From positions 2,294,001-2,358,000 of the forward strand of contig NC_135002.1 of the NCBI RefSeq assembly GCF_051020985.1: a stretch of 64,000 nucleotides of DNA, in the 5' to 3' direction. This document shows positions 46,001-64,000 of the stretch, piece by piece (position 1 is the stretch's first letter; each line of letters opens with the position of its first letter). Position numbers and translations under genes: made by a program. The notes under the pieces were generated by a model. The model was not told the DNA's origin, ran no database searches, and saw nothing but the letters and a program-made list of their open reading frames with translations. The DNA comes from Nomia melanderi (taxonomy: Eukaryota; Arthropoda; Insecta; Hymenoptera; Halictidae).

Positions 46001-48900
46001 AATATATGGTCGATTGATTTTTTTACCTGGACCAATGCATCTTCGCCCAGAGCGGAGCAACTCAACGTTGGAGTTGTACCAAGAAAACCAGAATCAGTCA
46101 CTTCTTCTACAGTTTCTCCAATACTAAGTACAAGAGTTGCATTCACGAAGGACACTATGATGTAAGCATCATACTCCTCTGTAATCAAAATCAGAAAGCT
46201 CACTCTGAATATCTTAAATAGATTAGAGAACAAGAAATCGATAAAACAATAGAGATCATCCTCGTGGCAGTTGAGTACACACACTCTGTCATCCTACAGA
46301 TTAAAGAGCAGACGGAGACTTTTTGGTGCAAATCAATTCCCTTATCCCCCAGCAAAATCGAGTGTTCTTACCTTTTAGTCACTCTGTGTTCTGTAGTTCA
46401 ACCAATAGCATGCTGGTAGCCTGAAAGAGAGAACTGGTGTTTGATAAAAGTGTATCAAGCCACCAGATTCGTCAATATCATTTACAAAAATTAATTCTTT
46501 TCTCTCTAGCACTATACGCATTTCAAAATTACTAATGACGTTTCAAACATTTATATATAGAATATTTCCGGATATTTTGAACAGTTGTTTCTCGTTTACT
46601 TATCGAAAACAAAAGGAAAAAAAAAGAGTAAGAAACGATGTATACGTATGTGTCACTTAAAATTAAACAATTAGAGCGACTACGAGAAGAAACATTTCAA
46701 TGCTAAATTAACTAGTGTACAGATGAAGGTGTGACCGTGACATCAGAAGTGACAAGGAAGTATGTATATCGTAAATACAGAAAAAAAAAACAAAAGCTAA
46801 CAATTGTTCTGAATTTCTTCCTTAAGCGTATGATAATAAAAGACATGCAGACAACTACTGTGTAAGACGTTTACAAACTAACCATCGACTCTTCGTTTAA
46901 CAGTCCACACGGCATTCGGATTACCAGGCAATTCACTAACAGCCATTTCAGACACTTCCAAACCGTGTCTCAACACTCGCAGAGTCGAACGCGGTCCTCT
47001 GCCGCAAGTTATGTATAACTGAGGAGTATCTTCGTTAGCTAAATCAGCTACCTACAAAAATCATTCGTTCCAGAAATGCAAATCTTATACCGCGCATCCG
47101 TGTCTACCGAAATCTTTTCGTTTCATGGGTGTCATTCTTAGGTTCAATTTCAGTTTGCAAAAACAAAGTGAATGCGACTAAGAATATGTTATTCTCGCAC
47201 CATTCCACAGAAAAAAGATGTATAAACATCAGATTTCTACTTAATAGTGCATTGATGTATTACTTTTATTAGAGGTTTTCAACAAATTCAATTTCAAACT
47301 ACGATTTACCTGACACGCCATTATCGGCGATAAACTGTCCATTTCGTCTACCAATACTAAATTTCTAAGCGGTCTTGGCGCGAAGAAAAAGGTATCGCCT
47401 TCTTCGAGAGGCATAGCTGAACTAAACTCTGGTTCGTCGTCGTCATCTCCTAGATGAGCGATTTGGTAGAGGTAACTGGAAAGAAAACAATGTGTAAAAT
47501 TTTAAATCAAATCAGATTCTTGAAACTATAAAATTACACTTACTGGTTACCAAATTCTGAAGCCACGAACAAAAATCCTGTTTTCAGGACACACATGCTT
47601 GCTGCCACTGGTACTGTATCAAAATATTTTAATTTAATTTCAGTGACCATGTCTTCGTCTGTTTCAAGTGTGATCTTAAAAATGTCTCCTTGTTCCGTCT
47701 GAGCCAAGAAGAAGAACATGCTTTTAGTTTTATGAGTAGCGGAACAGACAAATATCATGCCCCTTTCAGGATCGTCTAGGTCATTACGCCGCCTAGGGAT
47801 AGGACAACGAATGTCATGTTGGTCTCCCAAGTTTTTATAGGTCAAATAGTTCTCTGAACAAATAAGGACACCGCTTGGTCCATCGTTTCCTCCAGGAACA
47901 GACACAAGGAAGTTCGCGTGTTCTTCTAAAGGTTCACTGTATTTACGAACAACATGATTCAAACCAAGATCCAACTCGTACAATGTCAAAGTTTGTTGTG
48001 TTTTTACCGCGGCGTCCCCCGTAGGATCACTGTCCGCCTCCTACAAAATAGAAATGGAGTTATTTCTATTCGGGATACAAATTACAGTCAGTTCACGTCG
48101 GTTTAATACTTTCAAAATTATTACCTCATAGTCAATTTCTAAACAGGCAAACATTGGATTTTCAAAACCAACATCCACGCCCACTGTATGATAAACTAAT
48201 GTATTACTTTTATGAGCCTCCAGAGGTGAAGAAATTGTTAATCTAGCTTCTGGATCTCTGTTTAAAATATATACAAGCTTCTGTTTTTCAATTGCACCTG
48301 AAAAAGTGTTGAACTTGATCAGAAATTATTGTTAACTATGATACAAAAATTAAGAGCAGATTTATTAAACTGCACCATCATTATAATTATTATAATCAAT
48401 AACATTCAGTTGAAACACGGATTAATATCATAATCATATGGTAGAAAATGTATTTTATTTCATTACACAGGGTAATGTGAATGGATAAAAATAATTATAG
48501 TACCTATCATTACTGCTCTTCCTTTGGGATCTATAGCTAAATATTGTCCAGGTACAATGCGCCTGCAACCGCTTTTGCCAAATGTTTCCTGATGTACTTT
48601 TTCAAAAACATTCTTTGCAGGGATATATTCCAAAATTACAATACGTCCAGAATCAGATCCAACAACAATGTAATCTTTGGTACCACCGGTTAATCTAAAG
48701 GCCATTAAGGATCTTATAATTCCAAATACTTCTACGGTCAATAGAGTATGAACTTTCCCCGTATTTGGATCTGGCCTTAGAAGTTCTAAAGATTTTCCTC
48801 GTGAAACCAAAATCTCTTGCATTTTACTACCAGAAAAATTCCCATGCACTGCATGGGTTATACCCGTTGCACGTTGCAGTGTTAAGTTATACAAATACAT
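43037..48900 (-). CDS. Sf3b3: Splicing factor 3B subunit 3 (SF3b130/SAP130)
   Basis: Twelve exons on the minus strand: 48900-48504, 48297-48125, 48040-47544, 47475-47310, 47051-46883, 46178-46027, 45778-45623, 45405-45114, 45027-44361, 44278-44162, 43986-43608, 43525-43037. They join to exactly 1217 residues, the length of the human protein. The N-terminus MYLYNLTLQRATG, the segment LLRPDPNTGKVHTLLTVEVF and the C-terminus KKLEDIRTRYAF are near-invariant in this family. The protein is a large WD-like multi-propeller scaffold related to DDB1 and CPSF160. It sits in the SF3b complex of the U2 snRNP in the nucleus and helps branch-site recognition; in animals it is also found in SAGA-type complexes. 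An acidic, alanine-rich segment around residue 830 (EEMQEAAGAEEAAVAREL) is where insects and vertebrates usually differ. It is a single-copy housekeeping gene. Confidence 0.97.
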
Positions 48901-49954
48901 TGTTCCTTCCTTTCTTATTCAATCAATGAATAAAAAAAGTTATTGATGTAAAGAATATACATCCATCCTGTAATCAATATCATAAATAACCCATTTTAGT
49001 TGATCAATTGTATTCCTTATTGCCTAACATTTTTTTCAAAAAAACTAAAATACGCTGCAATGCACGAGTATGTAAGTACATGCTGGTATAACATTTTTAC
49101 TATAATATTTACACGCTGAAAAAATTATACGCTAAAACCGATGTTACAGAAAAGAGTTATTTTAATTTTGTGTATAGTAAAGTTCTTACGGAAGTTAAAT
49201 TACCAACGTGTATCACATTAAAAATCCGCTAACGGCAACGCGAAGACAACAACAGAAGAATTTTAGAAATAAACGGCCTTACATTTTATTCTGCAAAATA
49301 TGGCGAACCAGTAAAAATATTAATATTCTTGAACCCTTGAGAATACAAAGAGTATTATTTTACCTTGTATTTGAGAGTACTTTCGCTTCCACCGACGATG
49401 CGCGTGGATACTTTGCCTCCTTCATGAACCGACCACCATTTGCAATGACCGATTTTGTTCCATTTCACTCGGATTATTTCTACGAAATTAATTCCTATAG
49501 ATGGAGTAACAACGACAATGTTTCATAAAGAAACAATCAAGCGCCATCTGGAGTCGGAACAGAAAAATTAAAATGTACAATTGTGTACGTACAGTCGTAG
49601 ATCAACTGTATTTTGCAAGTAAATAATTTATTTTTATACATACTGAGTACATTAAATTCCATATTCCAGAAATCACAATGTAATTGATTAAAATAAGTCA
49701 TTTTAACTACGTGTACAATTAAGAATTCTTAGTTACAAAATAATGTATCGTTTTCTAGTGATTCCTAGATTATCTCAAACATTAGGTTGGTATTCTTAGA
49801 GAAAAATATCGTTTGAATTCAAAATCATTGGTACTGACAGTTTTCGTGCGATTCAAAATATGAGCTTTCATGCGAGGTGTATACCTTATCTGTGGTGAGA
49901 TAGAGATAGAATATTGAAAAAAATTGTAAAGAAAGTGAAATATTGTATAGTAAC
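48901..49954. promoter_or_regulatory. Shared divergent promoter region of SF3B3 and separase
   Basis: The start codons of the two genes face away from each other across 1054 bp. No other gene is supported; the frame at 49208-49528 has no recognisable content. The control regions of both genes must lie here or in their first introns. Confidence 0.45.
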
Positions 49955-52338
49955 ATGGAAGAGATTTTTCAAGTTCTTCAGAAATATCATTCAGACATTG
50001 ATGATAATCGTAATGAAACATTAAATGTTACTAAAAACGAATCACCGAAAAACCTGAAGAATAATATTGAAAGATTTCTTGCAGAAGCAAGATGTAACAT
50101 AGGAAGTGTAGAATACGCGAATTTAAATAAAATGCTGGCAACTTGTTATTTAAAAGTAATTTTAATATATTGAGATAGTATTATATAGTCAATAATTTTA
50201 TATGATAACAATACCAAAGTATTGTGCTTTTGCAGATAGGTAATGAACTTAAAGCTATATGCAACTTAATTGAATCACATGCAGTGATGCTTCGTCAACA
50301 AATATTACATAGGTATGCAAAAACAGAAATGAGAGAGAAAATTCTGAATGTGCAACAGGTGTATGGTCTTAAGTCCTCCTATGTTGATCTTAATTTGGAT
50401 GATGTTAACAGCATTGATAATTTAAAAGCAAGGCTTTTTGATCTACCCAAAGGTAAAATACATAGCATTCAATATAAATATTCTCAATTATAATAATCAT
50501 TTATGTATTTTCATCTTATATGTAGAATGGTATACAATTCAAATTACTGGTCAATACCAGTCTCCAGATATTAATACAGGTAACAAATCCATGCCAAATA
50601 CGATGCACAAGATGCACATTACCATACTGCCAACAGGAACCAAAGACATAGAACCTTTATGTATAACATTACCAAAGCCTAAATTAGATTCCTTTTATGA
50701 TGTTTGTCATGAAATTCAGAAAATACTCTCTAATAACAGGTCAGAACTTGAAGCTACTTATGCGAATAATAAATTGTATTGGAAGATGCGAAATCAACAA
50801 AATATTAGCATGAAGGTATTTAGAATATTAATAATTTGAATATTGTTGTTTTACAATTTTTGTGTAAATATAAAAACGTATATATGCAAGACAGCTATTC
50901 AAGCCTTAGAATACAAATGGTTACGAGAATGGAGAATCCTACTTGTCGCAGATCCTATAGACAAACTCGATGTAGTAGAGGATATTGTGCAAATGATTAA
51001 CAAACTTGTATTGGACAGTAAAAAGCAGTAAGTAAAGTTTTTGATCCAGAGTTTACTTCAGTATTTATAGTACTACAGAGAATTGTATATTCTAGGAAAA
51101 GTATATCAAAACGATCCATGTGGTTATTAAAAAAAGTAGCTCTAACTGCATGTTTTCTTACAAGAGAAGAAATAGCATGTGCAATAAAGTATGTGATTTC
51201 CGATGACAATAAACTTGCAGATAATATTATATTGTCTATATATGGAAAACTATCATCTATACAAGAATTAAAGAATGCAGTTAGGAAAACATTGGTTTTA
51301 ATAATCGATGAAGTAAGTTTACCTCATAGATATATAAAATATAAAATATATCACAGGTTTCCCAGTATTTATGTTTTGTTAAATACCTCTCAGCATATGG
51401 ATTACATACCCTTTGAATCTATGGAAATTGTAAAAAGCCATCCCATTACTCGTTTTCCGTCGTTGCATATTGCATATGCTTTATTCAACGAGCATAAGAA
51501 TACAATACGAAATGGTTGTAAAATAATTAAAATTAAAAAAGACATGGGTATGTGTATAGTGAACCCGTCAGGTAATTTATCTAAAATGGAAAAACGCATG
51601 AAACTCTTTATCGAATACTGGTTACCGAATTGGAGAAGTATGTACCACGTTGAACCGCAAGTAGAAGTTTTCGAAGACGCTTTAATTAATAATGATATAC
51701 TAATGTATAATGGCCATGGCAATGGAATACAATACTTACCTGGAGAACAAATTGAAAGATTGAGGGTAAAAGCAGTTGTATTATTGTTTGGTTGTAGTAG
51801 TGTAAAGTTACTTCCAATAGGCGGACGATTTCCACCATATGGCATTTCAAACCAATACTTAATAGCTACCAGGTAGTAAATTGCAAGCCACAAAAGCCAC
51901 TGCGTTCAGTTTGAAGTATTAAAAAATCACTCATATTTTATATTTTATTTTTAGTCCTTGCATACTCGGTATGTTATGGGAGGTCACTGATGCTGATATT
52001 GATAAAATGACTACAAATTTCATTAGTAGTTGGATACCGTCGCCATTGAACAGATCATGGGCCGACGTTGACTTCAATACGTGGTGTGAGGGTACCCTTA
52101 GTTAGTATAACAAATTGAATATAATTTCTAACAAACTTTGTAGTAAATTTCATTATTACACTGCTTCAATTTCAATTTCATACAACTAGAATTTCTGGAT
52201 AATTCAGCAAAATATACACAAAACATACCTACGGAACCCGAAATGTTAAGGGCAGTAGCAAAATCGAAAGATGTCTGTTCTCAATATATGACTGCGGCTG
52301 CAATAGTAGTACGAGGACTACCGATAAAGTTAGTTTGA
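49955..52338 (+). CDS. Sse: Separase (short insect form)
   Basis: Eight exons: 49955-50155, 50236-50452, 50526-50815, 50891-51027, 51096-51312, 51394-51872, 51955-52091, 52190-52338, joining to 608 residues. The C-terminal half is the caspase-like C50 protease domain. It shows HPITRFPSLH, then VNPSGNL, the catalytic-histidine motif MYNGHGNG (His about 462), the catalytic-cysteine motif LLFGCSS (Cys about 488) and LWEVTDADID. The enzyme cuts the cohesin kleisin subunit to release sister chromatids at anaphase. Vertebrate and yeast separases are about three times longer; the Drosophila enzyme (about 634 residues) is also short and works with a separate partner, Three rows. The intron at 51313-51393 is 81 bp and free of stops, so retention would add 27 residues. 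Excluding it gives the family-like junction IIDE-HMDYIPFESM. The start is the first ATG in frame. Confidence 0.92.
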
Positions 52339-52377
52339 ATTGTAAGTGTAAAAAGATTACAAATTCTTAGGAGTGTA

Positions 52378-52447
52378 CAGGTGTATACCTGTTGATCTCT
52401 GGTATATACCTGCACATACCAGAGATCTGCAGGTATATACCTGCACA
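52378..52447. repeat. Palindromic repeat cluster between convergent genes
   Basis: CAGGTGTATACCTG, GGTATATACCTGCAC and GCAGGTATATACCTGCAC occur within 70 bp, with GATCTCTGG and CCAGAGATC as inverted partners. The sequence can form alternative hairpins. It lies between the separase stop (52338) and the GMPPB stop (52585). Confidence 0.65.
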
Positions 52448-52584
52448 TTCTTATGAAGTACTATAAATGTTAGATACTAATTTAAATATAGTTTAAAAAG
52501 CTGATACAAAATTTGTTCTTCAGAGAAGAGTGCGCAATTTGGTCAGTTATGTTCACTGCGTGTAATTCAAAATATTGTCTTTAG

Positions 52585-53987
52585 TCACATGATTATTTGC
52601 GGCTCTGGTACAGAGGTGGAAATGCTCTTGTGAGGTAACACTTGACCTCCATTGATGTATAATTCATCTTTAACGATTACATCTTCACCGAGAACTGTTA
52701 TACCTTCCATTCGTACCCAACGGCCGACGACGCTTCTCCAACCAACGATGCAGCTAGAACAGTACATACCTCGTTATAACGTTAACAACTGATAATTCTA
52801 CACACATGGCAACATAATTTGAATGATGAAATTTACCCATCTAGCCATGCGTGTTCTTTTATTATAGCTGATTTGAGAATAGTGCTACGTTTAATACAAC
52901 ATCCATCAGACAACACAACACCAGGACCAATGGTTACGTTGGGTCCTATCCTACAGTCTTTGCCAATCTTGGCAGTTTCATCTATTAAAACGTTTCCCAC
53001 TACACCCGGTCCGGAATATAACTTTTCAGGTGACTTTTGCCTTAGGGATGTGAGATACATACTCATTCCTACATAAATAAGGAATAATGGAATAAAGTAG
53101 ATACAATTATTACGCAAACTAAAGATTTCTTTGGAACATGTACCTTTAAGAAAATCTTTTGGTTGTCCTACATCCATCCAAAATCCTGTTAATTCCATTG
53201 CAAACAATTCTCCATCTTTAGCCATTAGTGGAAAGATTTCCTTTTCTATACTTGTTGGTTTTAATTCTATCCTTCTTAAGGCACTTGGATTGAAAACATA
53301 CATGCCTGAAAAAAGATTAAAGTAATAATTACAACTAAGTAATCTTCATGGATGAAATATGACAGAATCATAGATTAGATCATTAAAAAAAAACGACACC
53401 TGCATTGATTTTATTGGAGATAAATTCTTGCGGCTTCTCAACGAAGCTCTCTATCTTGCCATCATCCCCATATACGACAACTCCATATTTCGATGGTTCC
53501 TCTACTTTAGTAACAACTATTGTACCTTCTTTACCATGATTTTTATGAAAATCAAGGAGTTGCTTAAACGGAAAATCACAAATGATATCAGAATTTAAAA
53601 CAAAGAATGGCTCATCTCCTGAACTCAATAGGTCATTTACAAGTGCCAGTGGCCCTGCAGTACCAAGAGGCTCTGGTTCATGCGAGAAGAATAAATGTAC
53701 TCCTAATTTCTTTGCTTCTTCACTTAGATCTCTTTCCATTTCTTCCGCACGATAAGATACTGCTAATATTACTTCAGTCACACCTGTTTCTACCTACGAT
53801 CGAAGAATACAATCTATAATTTCTAAAATGCGTAAGAATCATAAAAAGAGATATTATAACATACCAAAGCTTCTATTTGATGCAAAAGCATCGGTTTATT
53901 AGCAAACTCGACCAAAGGTTTAGGCCGACTTAACGTGAGTGGTCTCAATCTAGTCCCATATCCACCAACAAGAATTAATGCCCTCAT
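52585..53987 (-). CDS. Gmppb: Mannose-1-phosphate guanylyltransferase catalytic subunit beta
   Basis: Five exons on the minus strand: 53987-53865, 53793-53400, 53305-53144, 53068-52837, 52753-52585, giving 359 residues (human GMPPB has 360). The enzyme makes GDP-mannose from mannose-1-phosphate and GTP in the cytosol, for N-glycosylation, GPI anchors and O-mannosylation. The N-terminus has the nucleotidyltransferase motif GGYGTRLRPLTLSRPKP (about 8-24) and LNSDI (about 110). VEKPQEF and NAGMYVFNP follow. The C-terminal part is a hexapeptide-type left-handed beta-helix (IGPNVTIGPGVVLSDGC) ending VPEPQIIM. The start at 53987 (MRALILVGG) matches the family; an in-frame ATG 30 nt upstream would add a lysine-rich extension and is less likely. 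Confidence 0.96.
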
Positions 53988-55976
53988 TGTACCTAACTTT
54001 TTCTTTTTCTCTTGCATTAGTCTTGAATTTTTTAATCACAACTTGTAAAACACCACAGATTCACTATTAGATAACAGTCTGACAAAACACTTGTCTAAAA
54101 GATGGTAAACATATATATTAGAAATAGTTTTAAGTAATATGACAGCTTGTCGATTAAACAATATTCTTTGCGCATTTTGGACTTTATCTTCACATTAATA
54201 TTAATTTATACACAGTACTATGGAATTCATATGCAACTCAACAATCTGTATGAAATCTCTAGATATCTGTATAAACACATAATGGTTTTAAAATTCCGCG
54301 AATGTTTAATAAAAGAACAACCTAGAGAAATTAATATTATTACAACTTCTTAATTACGACGCCTTGATTTTTTTTAAGAACATGTGGAAGACTTACCTAC
54401 TATTTACATGTCAGCTTGTAAGAGTAAACTTATAAAATAATTCCTATTTTGCCACGTAAGATTAAACTGCCGCGTAGCTTACATGTGTATACAATGACAC
54501 AATCAAACGATAAGAAACACGCGCAAATGTAGCTCAAATCACTATCAGTCTTTACAATGTTATTTTTTTAAAATTTCTACTTTTTACCTTTAACTAAGTC
54601 TTTTGGTTATAATTGTTATCACAAAGCGAATCATTTATTGTCAGTGGTATATCGCGATAAACGCTGTGCCATGATTTACTTGTCATTCGTGCCTAAGTAC
54701 ACACGACATAAACATAGTAGTATACTATTAAATTAATTTTTTTTTAATAGTACGTTTATCAGTTCCTTTACCTTTTTGTTCATTCAAATTTGGTTTCATT
54801 GAGAGTTTGTTATACAGTTTCTCTACATTAAACATGATATTTCATAATTCAGTATATACAAAGGCAACAGAATTATCATAATTGTTACAGAAATTTCAAA
54901 TTTTAACCGTACTTGGATACAAATACGAAATAATATATTTTTTTAGTTCTTATGATGTTGAAGTTATAAAAAAAATTTATGAATACAATACAACATGAAT
55001 TATTTTCTTTTATAATTATTTATTGTACAACCGTTAAGTGTGAAATATTATAGAATTCAAAGGTACGCCCGTGCTATGCAGTTCTCTATTTAAATATTGT
55101 TAACGCAGAAGATGGAACCACACGTTACAGAGGAACGTAGCGTTATGCTACCAAAACCTTTTGTATCGTAACGTGTTAGCCATTGCGTCTGCGTCGAAGT
55201 GAATAGTTTATGCATGGGATCACAAAACAAAAAGATATAATCTCGTTAGAACCGATTTTCTACATCCTTCGTTTAAATCTCACTACTGGAGAAAAGAAAA
55301 ATTTATATAGAAATCACGTCATGTTAAAAATAGTTAATTAACTTTCCTCGATACTAATTTTTATACGTTCCAATGGTACCATTTCATTCTTCGAAAAACA
55401 CGAATCAATTACGCAATATAATTAACTTATTCGAATACGCCGAGCGCTTGGACGTAAACAATTTTGCAATTCTTATTATTAATAAATAATAATCCAGCAA
55501 TCGTGTCGGTGAAAATGATAAAAATGTAGCCACACATTTGTTTCATATTTGATGTTACAAAGGGGGATATCGGTGAATGTTCGCATGGAACTTGTATCGC
55601 TGATTGCTCGGTAAGCGTTTTCGTTAGAAACCGTGGTCCGAAAAAACCGTCGTTGCGTTGGAAATGATGATTTAAAGGTAAATACGATTCACGGCATAGC
55701 CGCGAGATGGCGTAATAAGTACGACGCTGCTTTTGACGTTCGCGTACGACTTTTTTTTTGGTTCCTTCTACTTTGAAAACTGCAGGAAGCGAAAATTGTT
55801 AGTACGGTGCTTAGTGTTTGGTAGTCTGACTGAGGATGTGGTGGAAAGTGTTAAACACGGTAGGAGAGATTCAACCGGAAAGGATTTCGATTTTGAGCAC
55901 ATAGTACGCGAGACACACGAGGTCCCGCGATTGGCCAGTTTATGAGACGACGATGGCTCCGTGAGGAGAGGAGAAC
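53988..55976. promoter_or_regulatory. Divergent intergenic region between GMPPB and osa
   Basis: AT-rich over most of its length and CpG-richer from about 55580. A donor-like sequence (CTCG followed by GTAAGCG, about 55610) and an acceptor-like sequence (AAAACTGCAG, about 55784) could bound a 5' untranslated intron of osa. I found no coding gene. Confidence 0.4.
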
Positions 55977-63761
<7,785 letters not shown>

Positions 63762-64000
63762 GTTACTGTTTTTTCACTATAAGTATTTATCATACTGTTG
63801 CAAAAGATATTACCCGCGTTGAATGCTTCGAGCTTTGTTTAATCTCGATATATCTTTGTATTTGCTTTGCAAAATGTCCTTCATACATCACTTTAACATT
63901 TACCTTTTTCAACGTCTCATCTCAACAAATACGTGTTCGTACAATTCGTTCGTTTGCATTATTATTATTATTATAAAATTAACAATACGTTTCCCATATT

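Noticed and set aside
51313..51393. Treating the separase exon as continuous across this stretch
   Set aside because: Strong splice sites bound an 81-bp stop-free segment and removing it restores the family sequence.

Overview
This is eukaryotic, intron-rich, AT-rich genomic DNA. Gene content and structure (split ABCC genes, Osa, a short separase, introns often only 65-95 bp) point to an insect. A hymenopteran such as a bee is my best guess, but that is inference. Seven protein-coding genes could be assembled exon by exon. In every one the exon phases close into a single open frame.

Layout. 1-9277: no recognisable protein gene; dense in short TTAA-bounded repeats, with a possible upstream exon near 8.2 kb. 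9278-18512 (+) and 21637-31397 (+): two tandem full-length ABCC (MRP4-like) transporters of about 1392 and 1414 residues. 31800-32720 (+): remains of a third tandem ABCC copy (intact-looking first exon, then a fragment of the last two exons). 36766-40642 (-): a membrane protein with LDL-receptor class A and CUB-like domains. 43037-48900 (-): splicing factor SF3B3, 1217 residues. 49955-52338 (+): a short separase, 608 residues. 52585-53987 (-): mannose-1-phosphate guanylyltransferase (GMPPB), 359 residues. 55977 to the right edge (+): the N-terminal exons of osa (ARID1/BAF250), which continues beyond the window.

The ABCC cluster looks like a local family expansion by tandem duplication. All three first exons are 74 nt and the two readable second exons are 111 nt. 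The right half is a compact housekeeping block (splicing, chromatid separation, sugar-nucleotide synthesis, SWI/SNF chromatin remodelling) with two head-to-head pairs (SF3B3/separase and GMPPB/osa) and one tail-to-tail pair (separase/GMPPB). I see no functional link among these neighbours.

The most unusual signal is in the noncoding DNA of the left half. Several distinct families of short elements end in TTAA. At least six of them share one architecture at one end: TTAA, then about 12-18 bp of family-specific sequence, then a short hairpin or palindrome. The hairpin sequence differs between families but its distance from TTAA hardly changes. Copies are nested in one another at TTAA sites, and they account for most of the length of the long ABCC introns, leaving host remnants of roughly 55-95 bp.
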